DNA of 64,000 nucleotides, from positions 62,001-126,000 of the forward strand of contig NZ_CYGX02000004.1 in the NCBI RefSeq assembly GCF_900019265.1, in the 5' to 3' direction. Positions within the stretch are counted from its first letter, which is position 1; each line of letters starts with the position of its first letter. A program made the position numbers and the translations under genes. The DNA comes from Paraburkholderia ribeironis. Lineage in GTDB: Bacteria; Pseudomonadota; Gammaproteobacteria; Burkholderiales; Burkholderiaceae. Shown in pieces: positions 52,447-63,342 of this stretch. Under the pieces are notes generated by a model. The model was given only the letters and a program-made list of their open reading frames with translations, was not told the DNA's origin and made no database searches.

Positions 52447-52696
52447 GACGTGCCAGAAGTTCTCGCCGAGGCATCTATCGGGAAATGATGCCACGACTCG
52501 CGCGCCGGCGTGAGTCGTCCATTCGGCCAATTCACAAACGTCACGCGAGTGCGCTAATCTCACCCGTCCTCACCCGTCGATCCGCGCCCGCAGCCTGCGA
52601 TGGCGCGGCGCGCAAAACCTGCGCCGCCGACCGCCTGCGCCGCTGTCGAAAACCCTGTTGCAGCGCGCCAGTCCTGTACAATTCGCCGTGTTTTAA

Positions 52697-53620
<924 letters not shown>

Positions 53621-53890
53621 TTCCTGCGTCGTGCCCGGCACACACCCGGCACACACGGCGCGTCGCAACGACACGCCATGTGTGCCGCGCGGTCAGGCCG
53701 CCAGGCCACGCAGCAGGCGCGGCTCGCTCGGCGGCCCATTACGCGCCGCCACGGCGTGCCGTTTTCCCCCTCTTCCCCGCTCTTCCCCGCACTTTCTCTT
53801 GCGTCGCCACCGCCACTGCGCACCTTCCCCGCACCGTCCGCGTTCGCAGTGTGAAGCCACCATCCTCGCCTGAAGGCGCTCTCCACCACC

Positions 53891-54610
53891 ATGCGCACCT
53901 CCACTTCCCGGCGCCGTCGTCCGCATATCGCAGGCGGCAAACCCGTCTGGCTGTTCGACCTCGACAACACGCTGCACCACGCCTCGCACGCGATTTTCCC
54001 GGCGATCAATCAGGCGATGACGCAGTACATCATCGACGCACTGCAGGTGGAACGCGCCGAAGCCAACCGTCTGCGCATCGGCTACACGCAGCGCTACGGC
54101 GCAGCGCTGCTCGGCCTCACGCGCCACCATCCGCTCGATCCGAACGACTTCCTGAAAGTCGTGCACACGTTCCCCGACCTCGGCGAGATGATCCGCCACG
54201 AACGCGGCGTCGCGCGTCTCGTCGCAGCGCTACCGGGCCGCAAGATCGTGCTGACCAACGCGCCTGAAGCCTATGCTCGCGCGGTGCTCGCCGAACTGCG
54301 CATCGAGCGTCAGTTCGAGCGCGTCATCACGATCGAGCACATGCGCGATCGGCAGCGCTGGCGTGCCAAGCCCGACCATGCGATGTTGCGCAAGACCATG
54401 CGCAGCGCTCACGTATCGCTGAAGGACGTGATCCTCGTCGAAGACACGCGCTCGCATCTGAAGAACTACCGGCGCCTCGGTATCCGCACGGTATGGATCA
54501 CCGGTCATCTGCCGCGCAGGCCGAACGCGGACGGCAACGAGACGCGCCTGCCGGGGACCGGCCGGCCACACTATGTCGACCGGAGCATTCGTTCGTTAAA
54601 ATCGCTATGA
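53891..54610 (+). CDS. Pyrimidine 5'-nucleotidase, HAD superfamily
   Basis: 239 residues. HAD motif I WLFDLDNTLHHASH, motif II VLTNAPEAYA, motif III Lys in WRAKPDHAML and motif IV VILVEDTRSHLKN. The DLDNTLH form and length match the pyrimidine 5'-nucleotidase (SDT1-like) branch. Stop overlaps the slmA start (ATGA). Confidence 0.87.
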   Translation: MRTSTSRRRRPHIAGGKPVWLFDLDNTLHHASHAIFPAINQAMTQYIIDALQVERAEANRLRIGYTQRYGAALLGLTRHHPLDPNDFLKVVHTFPDLGEMIRHERGVARLVAALPGRKIVLTNAPEAYARAVLAELRIERQFERVITIEHMRDRQRWRAKPDHAMLRKTMRSAHVSLKDVILVEDTRSHLKNYRRLGIRTVWITGHLPRRPNADGNETRLPGTGRPHYVDRSIRSLKSL

Positions 54611-55356
54611 CCGGGCAGCCGCCCGGTTCGACTGAAGCGCCAGCAGCCGGGACGACAGCCATGCAGCCGATCGACAAGCCTGACGAAGCCGTAGCCGAAC
54701 ATACCCCCACGGCGCAGGCCGCGCCGCGTGCGCAACGCCTGAAGCCGGGCGAGCGCCGCGTGCACATCCTGCAGACGCTCGCCGCGATGCTGGAGGCGCC
54801 GAAGAGCGAAAAGATCACCACGGCTGCGCTCGCCGCCCGGCTCGGCGTATCGGAGGCTGCGCTGTATCGCCATTTCGCCAGCAAAGCGCAAATGTTCGAA
54901 GGGCTCATCGAGTTCATCGAGCAGACGCTCTTTGGCCTGATCAACCAGATCGTCGACAAGGAAAGCAACGGCGTGCTGCAAGCCCGAGCGATCGCGTTGA
55001 TGCTGCTCAACTTCCCCGCAAGGAACCCTGGCATGACGCGCGTTCTGACCTGCGAGGCGCTGGTCGGTGAACATGAACGGCTGACCGAGCGCGTCAACCA
55101 GATGCTGGAGCGCGTGGAGGCGTCGCTGAAGCAGTGTTTGCGGCTGGCGCAAATGGAGACGAACGCCAGTGCGGGCGACAGCACCAGCGACAACGCACAC
55201 GCCGCCGTGCCGCTGCCGGCCGGCTACGATCCCGCGATCCGTGCGAGCCTGCTCGTGAGCTACATCATCGGCCGCTGGCACCGCTATGTACGCAGCGGTT
55301 TCGCCCGTCCGCCCGTCGAACACGCCGACGCACAACTGCTGCTGATTCTTCAGTAG
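54607..55356 (+). CDS. slmA: Nucleoid occlusion factor SlmA (TetR family)
   Basis: 249 residues from the ATG at 54607, coupled by ATGA; an ATG at 54661 is an alternative. TetR-type helix-turn-helix ITTAALAARLGVSEAALYRH then FASKAQMFEGLIEFIE, which is diagnostic of SlmA. It binds specific chromosomal sites and blocks FtsZ polymerisation over the nucleoid. A linker of Ser/Asn/Ala near residue 190 is longer than in E. coli. Confidence 0.9.
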   Translation: MTGQPPGSTEAPAAGTTAMQPIDKPDEAVAEHTPTAQAAPRAQRLKPGERRVHILQTLAAMLEAPKSEKITTAALAARLGVSEAALYRHFASKAQMFEGLIEFIEQTLFGLINQIVDKESNGVLQARAIALMLLNFPARNPGMTRVLTCEALVGEHERLTERVNQMLERVEASLKQCLRLAQMETNASAGDSTSDNAHAAVPLPAGYDPAIRASLLVSYIIGRWHRYVRSGFARPPVEHADAQLLLILQ

Positions 55357-55370
55357 TCCATGCGGGTCCA

Positions 55371-55392
55371 CGCGGGTCCACGCGGACCCGCG
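55371..55392 (+). repeat. Perfect GC hairpin after slmA
   Basis: CGCGGGTCC and GGACCCGCG pair around a 4-base loop 15 bases after the slmA stop; GCGGGTCCAC is also repeated in tandem from 55362. No T-run, so it may act as a mRNA 3'-end stabiliser or a weak terminator. Confidence 0.55.
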
Positions 55393-55514
55393 ACGCGTGA
55401 TGGGCGCGCCCGCGCCGCTGCCGCACGAAATTTTCCGCTATACTTTGCGCCTGACTGTGGTCCCTCGATGCATCGGACCGCACTTCGGAACCAACCTGAA
55501 TACCTTGAACACCT

Positions 55515-55612
55515 GTCACGCGCCGATTTGCTGACTCGATTGCGGGCGCGCGAACCAGTGGGAATGCTCCCGCGGTTCACTATAAATGCGGCTAAAGAGG
55601 TCGTCAGCCGCG
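55515..55612 (+). promoter_or_regulatory. SAM-II-like riboswitch upstream of metX
   Basis: P1 pairs CGCGCC (55519–55524) with GGCGCG (55545–55550). The loop starts with GATTT, and GATTGC precedes the 3' P1 strand. The 3' part has TATAAATGCGGCTAAAGAGG (55581–55600), matching the SAM-II ATAAA and GCTAAA blocks. The pseudoknot GCTGAC (55530–55535) pairs with GTCAGC (55603–55608). Between them is an extra hairpin, GAACC…GGTTC enclosing GTGGGA…TCCCGC (55552–55578). A competing stem GCGGCT/AGCCGC (55588–55593, 55606–55611) could be the switch. SAM should repress metXW. Confidence 0.75.
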
Positions 55613-55679
55613 CACACAGTCTCTTCCCCGTGCTTTGCCGACGCCGTCTAGCCGCCCGGTTTTCTTAATGGCGGAATGA

Positions 55680-56825
55680 ATGGAATCGATCGGCATCGTC
55701 GCTCCCCAAAAAATGCATTTCACCGAGCCGCTGCAGTTGCAGAATGGCAGCTCGCTGGCCGGCTACGACCTCATGGTCGAGACCTACGGCACGCTCAATG
55801 CCGCGCGCAGCAATGCGGTGCTGGTCTGCCACGCGCTCAACGCGTCGCACCACGTGGCCGGCGTGTACGCCGACAATCCCAAGGACATCGGCTGGTGGGA
55901 CAACATGGTCGGCCCAGGCAAGCCGCTCGACACCGACCGGTTCTTCGTGATCGGCGTGAACAACCTGGGGTCGTGCTTCGGCTCGACCGGGCCGATGAGC
56001 ATCGATCCGGCCACCGGCGTGCCGTATGGCGCAACGTTTCCCGTCGTGACGGTGGAGGACTGGGTCAACGCCCAGGCGCGCGTCGCCGATCAATTCGGCA
56101 TCACGCGCTTCGCCGCGGTGATGGGCGGCAGCCTCGGCGGCATGCAGGCGCTCGCGTGGAGCATGATGTATCCGGAGCGCGTCGCGCATTGCATCGTGGT
56201 CGCGTCCACGCCCAAGCTGTCGGCGCAAAACATCGCGTTCAACGAGGTCGCACGCTCGGCGATCCTCTCGGACCCGGACTTCCACGGCGGCAACTACTAC
56301 GCGCACGGCGTGAAGCCGAAGCGCGGCTTGCGCGTCGCGCGGATGATCGGCCACATCACGTATCTGTCGGACGACGACATGGCCGAGAAATTCGGCCGCT
56401 CGCTGCGTCGCGCGGAAGGCGCAGTGGACGCGTACAACTTCAACTTCGACGTCGAGTTCGAAGTGGAATCGTATCTGCGCTACCAGGGCGACAAATTCGC
56501 CGATTACTTCGACGCGAACACGTACCTGCTGATCACCCGCGCGCTCGACTACTTCGATCCGGCCAAGGCCTTCGACGGCGATCTGACCGCGGCGGTCGCC
56601 CACACCACGGCGAAATACCTGATCGCCAGTTTCTCGACCGACTGGCGTTTCGCGCCGGCCCGCTCGCGCGAACTCGTCAAGGCGCTGCTCGACCACAAGC
56701 GCACGGTCACCTACGCGGAGATCGACGCGCCGCATGGCCACGACGCCTTCCTGCTCGACGATGCGCGCTATCACAACCTGCTGCGTGCCTACTACGAACG
56801 TATTGCTAACGAGGTGAACGCATGA
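55680..56825 (+). CDS. metX: Homoserine O-acyltransferase MetX
   Basis: 381 residues from the ATG at 55680. Alpha/beta-hydrolase: nucleophile in [14 protein letters not shown] (Ser), Asp in [12 protein letters not shown] and His in [11 protein letters not shown]. It acylates homoserine in methionine synthesis. Proteobacterial MetX next to metW is often succinyl-specific, so the acyl donor is not settled by name. Controlled by the riboswitch upstream and coupled to metW by ATGA. Confidence 0.93.
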   Translation: MESIGIVAPQKMHFTEPLQLQNGSSLAGYDLMVETYGTLNAARSNAVLVCHALNASHHVAGVYADNPKDIGWWDNMVGPGKPLDTDRFFVIGVNNLGSCFGSTGPMSIDPATGVPYGATFPVVTVEDWVNAQARVADQFGITRFAAVMGGSLGGMQALAWSMMYPERVAHCIVVASTPKLSAQNIAFNEVARSAILSDPDFHGGNYYAHGVKPKRGLRVARMIGHITYLSDDDMAEKFGRSLRRAEGAVDAYNFNFDVEFEVESYLRYQGDKFADYFDANTYLLITRALDYFDPAKAFDGDLTAAVAHTTAKYLIASFSTDWRFAPARSRELVKALLDHKRTVTYAEIDAPHGHDAFLLDDARYHNLLRAYYERIANEVNA

Positions 56826-57430
56826 ACCAGCGAGCACTCGATTACCTGGCATTGCGCCCGGACTTCCGCGCGATCGCCCGCTGGGTCGAACCGCGCGCCA
56901 CGGTGCTGGATCTGGGTTGCGGCGACGGCTCGCTGCTGTCGCTGCTCACCGAGGAACTCGAGGTGCAGGGCTACGGCATCGAAATCAACGACGCGGGCGT
57001 GCTGGCGGCGACGCAACACGGCATCAACGTGATCCAGCAGAATCTGGAAGACGGGCTGCGCCTGTTCGAAGACGGCAGCTTCGATTTCGCGATTCTGTCG
57101 CAAACGCTGCAAACCATTCACCAGACCGCGGCGATCCTGCGCGAGACGGTGCGGGTCGGCAAGGAATGCATCGTGTCGTTTCCGAACTTCGGCTACTGGG
57201 CGCACCGGCTGTCGGTGCTGCAGGGCCGTATGCCGGTATCGAAGTCGCTGCCGTATCAGTGGCATAACACGCCGAACGTGCGGGTGCTGACGATCAGGGA
57301 TTTTGAGGCGCTCGCGCCGGAAGTCGGCATCGAAATTCTCGACCGCGTCGTGCTGCACGACGGACAGGTGGTGCGATGGGGTGTGAACTGGCGTGGTAGT
57401 CTTGCGGTCTATCGCGTCAAGAAAAGCTAA
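56822..57430 (+). CDS. metW: Methionine biosynthesis protein MetW
   Basis: 202 residues. SAM-dependent methyltransferase-like fold: [20 protein letters not shown], then [20 protein letters not shown] and [19 protein letters not shown]. MetW binds MetX and supports its activity in proteobacteria. Start overlaps the metX stop. Confidence 0.94.
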   Translation: MNQRALDYLALRPDFRAIARWVEPRATVLDLGCGDGSLLSLLTEELEVQGYGIEINDAGVLAATQHGINVIQQNLEDGLRLFEDGSFDFAILSQTLQTIHQTAAILRETVRVGKECIVSFPNFGYWAHRLSVLQGRMPVSKSLPYQWHNTPNVRVLTIRDFEALAPEVGIEILDRVVLHDGQVVRWGVNWRGSLAVYRVKKS

Positions 57431-57445
57431 CCCCCTGTTATTCAC

Positions 57446-58840
57446 ATGTCGAACCCGCCGCACGAGGCGCCTGCACTTACCGCTCACGAAGAACATCCCG
57501 GCTGGCGCGCGTTCCTGAATACGCGCATGCTGATCTGCGTCTTTCTCGGCTTTACGTCGGGATTGCCGCTGTTCACGCTCGTCTATCTGGTGCAGGCATG
57601 GCTACGCTCCGAAGGCGTCAATCTGAAGGAAATCGGCCTGTTCGCGCTGATCCAGTTTCCGTACACGTGGAAATTCGTCTGGGCACCGCTGATGGACCGC
57701 TACGTGCCGCGTCTGCCGGGCTGGCGTCCGGGCAGACGGCGCGGCTGGATGCTCATCACGCAGATTCTGGTGGCCGGCGCGATCGCGGTTTTAGGGTTCG
57801 TGTCGCCGCGCGATGCGATCTGGACCGTGGCGGCGTTGACGGCGCTGGTCGCGTTTTTCGGCGCCAGCCAGGACATTGCGATCGACGCGTACCGGCGCGA
57901 GCTGCTCAGCGATACGCAGCAGGGCCTCGGCAACGCGGTGCATGTGAACGCCTACAAGATCGCGGCGCTGGTGCCCGGCTCGCTCGCGTTGATTCTGTCC
58001 GATCATTTGCCGTGGACCACCGTTTTCATCACGACGGCCGCGTTCATGCTGCCGGGCATGATCATGACGCTGGTGGTGCGCGAGCCCGAAGTGCAGGGTA
58101 AGCCGCCGAAAAATCTGCGCGAAGCGATCGTGGAGCCGTTCAGGGAATTCATTCAGCGCGACGGCTGGCGTGGTGCGCTGTTCGTGCTCGGTTTCATCTT
58201 TCTGTACAAGCTCGGCGACACGATGGCGACTACGCTGTCCACGTCGTTCTTTCTCGACATCGGTTTTTCGCGCACGCAGATCGGCGTGATCGCGAAGACC
58301 ACCGCATTCGGCGCGAGTCTCGCGGGCGGGATCATCGGCGGGCTGTGGTTGATGAAGATCGGCATCGGCCGGGGCTTGTGGATCTTCGGCTTCCTGCAGA
58401 TGGTCTCGACGCTCGGCTTTGCGTGGCTCGCGCATCTCGGCCCGGCTTCGCCCGGGCTCGCGGCGATTTACGACATCGCCGTCGCGCTGAGCGACGGCCT
58501 CACACGACTGCTCGCTCTGGTGGACATCGATTGGGCCGTGCAACTCGAGCCGCGCTCGGTCGCGCTGGCGCTTGTTTACGGCTTCGAAACCTTCACCACC
58601 GGTCTGACGCTGGCCGCCTTCACCGCCTACATTGCGAGCACCACCGACCCGCGCTACACGGCCACGCAGTTCGCGCTCTTCACGAGCCTCGCTTCGGTGC
58701 CGCGCACATTGGCTTCGGCGGCGAGCGGCTTTGTGGTCGCGCGGATCGGGTGGTTCGACTACTTCATCGTCTGTACCGCGCTGGCATTGCCCGGCATGCT
58801 GCTTCTGCTGCGTATCTCGCCGTGGAGAACCCGGTCATGA
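57446..58840 (+). CDS. ampG: AmpG-type muropeptide MFS transporter
   Basis: 464 residues, 12–14 predicted helices. AmpG signatures: GFTSGLPLFTLVYLVQAWLR, FAPLMDRY-like WAPLMDRYVPRLPGWRPGRR and SQDIAIDAYRRELL. It imports anhydro-muropeptides for cell-wall recycling and beta-lactamase signalling. Fifteen bases after metW; coupled by ATGA to the protease gene that follows. Confidence 0.9.
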   Translation: MSNPPHEAPALTAHEEHPGWRAFLNTRMLICVFLGFTSGLPLFTLVYLVQAWLRSEGVNLKEIGLFALIQFPYTWKFVWAPLMDRYVPRLPGWRPGRRRGWMLITQILVAGAIAVLGFVSPRDAIWTVAALTALVAFFGASQDIAIDAYRRELLSDTQQGLGNAVHVNAYKIAALVPGSLALILSDHLPWTTVFITTAAFMLPGMIMTLVVREPEVQGKPPKNLREAIVEPFREFIQRDGWRGALFVLGFIFLYKLGDTMATTLSTSFFLDIGFSRTQIGVIAKTTAFGASLAGGIIGGLWLMKIGIGRGLWIFGFLQMVSTLGFAWLAHLGPASPGLAAIYDIAVALSDGLTRLLALVDIDWAVQLEPRSVALALVYGFETFTTGLTLAAFTAYIASTTDPRYTATQFALFTSLASVPRTLASAASGFVVARIGWFDYFIVCTALALPGMLLLLRISPWRTRS

Positions 58841-60045
58841 CGGCGCGGCTGCCGATGCGCGCGCTGCGCCTCTGTACGACCCGGGCGCCATCGCTCAAGG
58901 CAAGCCGCATGGTGCTGCACGCAGCATGGGTGATCGGCTGCGCGAGCGGCCTCACGTTGGTGATGCCGTCGAGCGCCTATGCGGCCGGCCCCTCTGCGCC
59001 GGGTGTCAGCGCAGCGCAGGCCGCACCGGTCAACGCGCCTGCACCAGCGATCGCGCCCGCGCCGACCGCCAGGTCCGCGACGGTCGCGGCCAGCACCGAG
59101 AATGCGACGTCGGCGGCACCGGGCGCGAACAGCGCTGCAAGCACCAACACCACCAGTGCGCCCAGCGCCGGCAATGCGCCGGCCGCCGCCGCGCCGACCT
59201 CGCCGACGCAATCGTCCCCGTTGTCGTACACGCCGAACACCCAGTTGCGCTACGGCGGCTACATGGTGTTCCGCAACCTGATCCCATCGCCGGTGCTCGA
59301 GGCGCAAGCCGCCGAGGAGTTCGGCCAGATTGCGTACGGCGCCGAGCACGCAAAACGCCTATATGCCGACACCGACGCGCACGTCACACGAGTGCGCTCG
59401 ATCGTCGACCGGATGATCCCGTACTCGCTGAAATGGAACGAACGGGCCAAAAACTGGAAGTGGGAGGTCGCCGTAGTGCGCTCGCCCGATATCCGCGCGT
59501 ACTGCCTGCCGGGCGGCAAGATCGTCGTGTATGGCGGACTACTCGACCGCGTGCGCCCGAACGACAACGAGCTCGGCATGGTGCTCGGACACGAGATCGC
59601 GCACGCGCTGCGCGAACATGCGCGCATGCGGCTCGGCCAGTTGCATGCGAGCCAGCTCAATTCGTCCGGAACGATTCCGCAGCTGTTCGGGCTCGCCGAT
59701 CTCGGCGCGGCGCCGCTCGGCATCGGCTCGCGCCTGCTGGACATGAAGTACGAGGACACCGACGAAACCGAAGCCGACGTGATCGGCAGCGATATCGCGT
59801 CGCGCGCCGGCTTCGATCCGCGCGCAGCGGTCACGATCTGGGACAAGCTCGCGCAGGCCACGCGCGACGATCGCGACCGCGGCTTCATCTACGTGCATCC
59901 ATACCCGTCAGCGCGTCGCGAGGATATCATCAAGCGCCTGCCGGACATGCTGCCGCTCTACGCTAAGGCGATCGGCAAAACCGTGGATGCGTTGCCGGAT
60001 TACGCCGGCATCGGCCGTCCGCGCCGCAAGCTCGCCCGCGATTGA
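58837..60045 (+). CDS. M48 family metalloprotease, periplasmic (LoiP/YcaL-like)
   Basis: 402 residues from the ATG at 58837. Signal sequence near residues 25–50 (WVIGCASGLTLVMPSSAYAA). A 90-residue Ala/Pro/Ser/Thr-rich linker precedes the protease domain. Zinc site: GMVLGHEIAHALREH (HExxH) and TDETEADVIGSDIASRAGFD (third ligand Glu). Probable cell-envelope quality-control protease. The long linker is unusual for the family. Confidence 0.87.
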   Translation: MTARLPMRALRLCTTRAPSLKASRMVLHAAWVIGCASGLTLVMPSSAYAAGPSAPGVSAAQAAPVNAPAPAIAPAPTARSATVAASTENATSAAPGANSAASTNTTSAPSAGNAPAAAAPTSPTQSSPLSYTPNTQLRYGGYMVFRNLIPSPVLEAQAAEEFGQIAYGAEHAKRLYADTDAHVTRVRSIVDRMIPYSLKWNERAKNWKWEVAVVRSPDIRAYCLPGGKIVVYGGLLDRVRPNDNELGMVLGHEIAHALREHARMRLGQLHASQLNSSGTIPQLFGLADLGAAPLGIGSRLLDMKYEDTDETEADVIGSDIASRAGFDPRAAVTIWDKLAQATRDDRDRGFIYVHPYPSARREDIIKRLPDMLPLYAKAIGKTVDALPDYAGIGRPRRKLARD

Positions 60046-60072
60046 GACCGGGTCGCGCGGGCCAGCCCGGGC

Positions 60073-60852
60073 TTATTTCTTGACGTTGTGATCGTAGTCG
60101 ACCGTCAGCGGCGCATGGTCGCTGAACTTGATGTCGCGGAACACGTCGGTGCGCTTCGCCTGGCTCGCGATGCCCGACGTCGCGATCTGATAATCGATCC
60201 GCCACCCGACGTTCTTCGCGTACGCCTGACCGCGATTGCTCCACCACGTGTATTGTTCGGGCCGCGGGTCGAGCGTGCGGAACACATCGACGTATCCGAC
60301 TTCGTCGAACAGCTTCGTCAGCCACGCGCGTTCTTCAGGCAGGCAGCCTGAGTTCTTCTGGTTGCTCTTCCAGTTCTTGATGTCGATTTCCTTGTGCACG
60401 ATGTTCACGTCGCCGCATACGATCACCTCACGCTCGCGGGCCAATTCGGCCAGATGCGGCATGAACCCGTCCATGAACCGGAACTTGGCCTGCTGACGTT
60501 CTTCGCCGCTCGAGCCCGACGGCACATACACGGAAATCACCGACAGCTTGCCGAAACGCAGTTCGACATAGCGCCCTTCCGGGTCGAACTCCTCGCTGCC
60601 GAAGCCGATCACCACTTCGTCCGGCTCGTGACGCGTGTATACGCCCGCGCCGCTATAGCCCTTCTTCACCGCATGCTGGAAATAGCCCGTGAAATCGTGC
60701 GGCGCCATGAATTCCGGCGTCATATCGTCCTGCGAGCATTTGATTTCCTGCACGCACAGCACGTCGGCGTTCTGTTCGCCGAACCAGTCGAAAAAGCCTT
60801 TCTTCGCCGCTGAGCGGATGCCATTCAGGTTGGCGGTAATCACACGCAACAT
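60073..60852 (-). CDS. xthA: Exodeoxyribonuclease III
   Basis: 259 residues. AP endonuclease/3'-exonuclease of base excision repair. Motifs: ITANLNGIRSAAKKGF, VQEIKCSQDD (metal Glu), GDVNIVHKEIDIKN, and C-terminal DYQIATSGI and KFSDHAPLTVDYD (catalytic Asp-His). Cytoplasmic. Confidence 0.95.
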   Translation of the reverse strand: MLRVITANLNGIRSAAKKGFFDWFGEQNADVLCVQEIKCSQDDMTPEFMAPHDFTGYFQHAVKKGYSGAGVYTRHEPDEVVIGFGSEEFDPEGRYVELRFGKLSVISVYVPSGSSGEERQQAKFRFMDGFMPHLAELAREREVIVCGDVNIVHKEIDIKNWKSNQKNSGCLPEERAWLTKLFDEVGYVDVFRTLDPRPEQYTWWSNRGQAYAKNVGWRIDYQIATSGIASQAKRTDVFRDIKFSDHAPLTVDYDHNVKK

Positions 60853-60898
60853 GTCGTTCCTTTGATGTTCGATTCGTTTTTGAAACCAACGGGCCAGG

Positions 60899-61738
60899 TC
60901 ACGCGACCTTGATGCCCTTCAGCGATTCTTTGGCCGGCGGATATTCGAGCTTCAACCCTTCCAACGCACGCAACAGCAGTTCGGCAATCATCACGTTGCG
61001 GTGCGTCTTCGAGTTGGCCGGAATCACGTACCACGGTGCGTATTCAGTCGATGTCGCCGCCAACGCATCGCGATAGGCCGTCTGGTACGCATCCCACTGC
61101 TTGCGCGCGTCGAGATCGGACACGTCGAATTTCCAGTGCTTGCTGGGGTCGTCGATGCGCGCCTGCAGACGCGTGCGCTGCTCGTCTTTCGAAATGTGCA
61201 GCATGCACTTGACGATCGTCGTGCCGCTATACGCGAGCATCTCCTCGAACTGGCGAATGTGACAGCAGCGTTGCTCGAACGCCTGCGCGTCCAGTTCGCC
61301 GAGCACGGTCGGCACCAGCAGATCTTCGTAGTGACTGCGATTGAAGATCGCCAACTCACCGGCGGCGGGCGCTTGCGAGTGCACGCGCCACAGAAAATCG
61401 TGCGCAAGTTCGGTAGGCGTCGGCGCCTTGAACGGCACGATGCGCAGACCCAGCGGATCGACCTCGTGAAACACCGCGCGGATCGTGCCGTCCTTGCCAC
61501 TCGTGTCCATGCCTTGCAGCACCAGCAGCACACGCCGCTTGCGTTGCGCGTGCAGACGTTCCTGCTGGATGTCGAGCTGCGCGCCGATCTCCGCCAGACG
61601 CACGCGGTCCGAGTCTTTCGAGCCGCTTGAAAACGGCTTGGCGGCCGGGTCGAACGCGTCGAGCGAGAATTTGACGTGTTTCTTGCCGTTGTCGAAATAC
61701 GGCACGCGGAAATCGTCGAGTTCGGGTTGCTTTGACAT
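60899..61738 (-). CDS. ppk2: Polyphosphate kinase 2 family protein
   Basis: 279 residues from the ATG at 61738, with GGAGGG 5 bases upstream. PPK2 signatures: LLVLQGMDTSGKDGTIRAVF (Walker A), APTPTELAHDFLWRVH and IFNRSHYEDLLVPTV (lid and Walker B). It uses polyphosphate to phosphorylate nucleotides; whether ADP or AMP is preferred is not settled here. Follows gatB on the same strand. Confidence 0.92.
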   Translation of the reverse strand: MSKQPELDDFRVPYFDNGKKHVKFSLDAFDPAAKPFSSGSKDSDRVRLAEIGAQLDIQQERLHAQRKRRVLLVLQGMDTSGKDGTIRAVFHEVDPLGLRIVPFKAPTPTELAHDFLWRVHSQAPAAGELAIFNRSHYEDLLVPTVLGELDAQAFEQRCCHIRQFEEMLAYSGTTIVKCMLHISKDEQRTRLQARIDDPSKHWKFDVSDLDARKQWDAYQTAYRDALAATSTEYAPWYVIPANSKTHRNVMIAELLLRALEGLKLEYPPAKESLKGIKVA

Positions 61739-61761
61739 CCACACCCTCCGTGATCTGCGTT

Positions 61762-61797
61762 AAACGGGCCCGCAAAACAAAACGGGCCGTTGCCCCA
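61762..61797 (-). terminator. Likely gatB terminator
   Basis: On the minus strand, AACGGCCCG pairs with CGGGCCCGTT (one bulged base) around TTTTGTTTTG and is followed by TTTAAC. It lies between gatB and ppk2. Confidence 0.5.
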
Positions 61798-61861
61798 CTT
61801 TCGTTTCCGGCAACAGCCCATGCAGGCTCAAGCGTCAACGCTTGAGCCGGTCCACTTCCAC

Positions 61862-63337
61862 TCAGGACAGCTTCTTCTTCAGCAGTTCGTTCACCTGCGC
61901 CGGATTGGCCTTGCCCTTGGTCGCCTTCATCGCCTGGCCGATCAGCGCGTTGAACGCCTTTTCCTTGCCGGCGCGGAATTCCTCGACCGACTTCTGGTTC
62001 GCGGCGAGCACTTCGTCGATGATCGCTTCCAACGCACCGGTATCCGAAATCTGCTTCAGGCCCTTCGCTTCGATGATGCGATCGGCGGCCACTTCGTCGG
62101 TGGCCTTCTCTTCCCAGATCGCGAGGAAGATTTCCTTCGCGATCTTGTTCGAGATCGTGCCGTCGGCAATGCGCTGCAGCAGCAGCGCGAGTTGCGCGGC
62201 CGACACCGGGCATGCCGCAATATCCAGGCCTTCGCGATTCAGTTGCGACGACACCTCGCCCATCACCCAGTTGGCCGCGACCTTCGCGTTCGCCGCGCCG
62301 ACCTTGCCGACCACCGCCTCGAAATACACGGCCGTGGCCTTGCTCGATGTCAGCACGTTGGCGTCGTACGGCGTCAGGCCGTATTGCGAAACGAAGCGTT
62401 GCTGGATCGCTTCCGGCAGTTCCGGCATCGTGCCCTTCACGCGCTCGATCCACGCCGCGTCGATCACGAGCGGCATCAGATCGGGATCGGGGAAATAGCG
62501 ATAGTCGTGCGCGTCTTCCTTGCTGCGCATCGAGCGCGTTTCGCGCTTGTCCGGATCGTATAGACGCGTTTCCTGCACCACCGTGCCGCCGTCTTCGATC
62601 AATTCGATCTGACGACGCACTTCGTACTGGATCGCTTCCTCGAGGAAGCGGAACGAGTTCAGGTTCTTGATCTCGGCGCGCGTGCCGAATTCCGCCTGAC
62701 CGACCGGGCGCACCGATACGTTCGCGTCGCAACGGAACGAGCCTTCCTGCATGTTGCCGTCGCAGATGCCTAGCCATGTGACGAGTGTATGCAGCGTCTT
62801 CGCATACGCGACTGCTTCGGCCGCGCTGCGCATTTCCGGCTCGGTGACGATTTCGAGCAGCGGCGTGCCGGCGCGATTCAGATCGATGCCGGTCATGCCC
62901 GCGAAGTCTTCATGCAGCGACTTGCCGGCGTCTTCTTCGAGGTGAGCGCGAGTCAGGTTGACGGTTTTCTCGTACGCTTCTTTGCCCGCCTTTTCGTTGG
63001 CCGGCACCTGGATCGTCACCTGGCCGCCCTGCACGACGGGGATTTCGTACTGGCTGATCTGATAGCCCTTCGGCAGATCGGGGTAGAAATAATTCTTGCG
63101 CGCGAAGATGCTGCGCGGCGCCACTGTCGCGCCGATCGCGAGACCGAACTGGATCGCGCGCTCGACCGCGCCGCGGTTCATCACCGGCAGAGTGCCCGGC
63201 AACGCGAGGTCGACGGGGCATGCCTGGCTGTTCGGCGCAGCGCCGAATTGCGTCGCGGCACCCGAGAAAATCTTCGATTCGGTCGACAGCTGCGCGTGGG
63301 TCTCCAGACCGATCACGACTTCCCATTGTTTGGTCAT
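61862..63337 (-). CDS. gatB: Aspartyl/glutamyl-tRNA amidotransferase subunit B
   Basis: 491 residues from the ATG at 63337, with AGGAG 10 bases upstream; GTG 63346 is too close to that site. It transamidates misacylated Asp-tRNA(Asn)/Glu-tRNA(Gln). Family blocks: [54 protein letters not shown] and the C-terminal tail domain [15 protein letters not shown]. Follows gatA by 5 bases. Confidence 0.96.
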   Translation of the reverse strand: MTKQWEVVIGLETHAQLSTESKIFSGAATQFGAAPNSQACPVDLALPGTLPVMNRGAVERAIQFGLAIGATVAPRSIFARKNYFYPDLPKGYQISQYEIPVVQGGQVTIQVPANEKAGKEAYEKTVNLTRAHLEEDAGKSLHEDFAGMTGIDLNRAGTPLLEIVTEPEMRSAAEAVAYAKTLHTLVTWLGICDGNMQEGSFRCDANVSVRPVGQAEFGTRAEIKNLNSFRFLEEAIQYEVRRQIELIEDGGTVVQETRLYDPDKRETRSMRSKEDAHDYRYFPDPDLMPLVIDAAWIERVKGTMPELPEAIQQRFVSQYGLTPYDANVLTSSKATAVYFEAVVGKVGAANAKVAANWVMGEVSSQLNREGLDIAACPVSAAQLALLLQRIADGTISNKIAKEIFLAIWEEKATDEVAADRIIEAKGLKQISDTGALEAIIDEVLAANQKSVEEFRAGKEKAFNALIGQAMKATKGKANPAQVNELLKKKLS

Positions 63338-63342
63338 GGTGC

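Larger units (their letters stand above)
55357..55679. other. 323-base leader region of metXW
   Basis: No gene. It contains the GC hairpin at 55371–55392, a TATACT -10-like element near 55439–55444, and the SAM-II-like riboswitch at 55515–55612. The remaining 65 bases run to the metX start. Confidence 0.6.
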
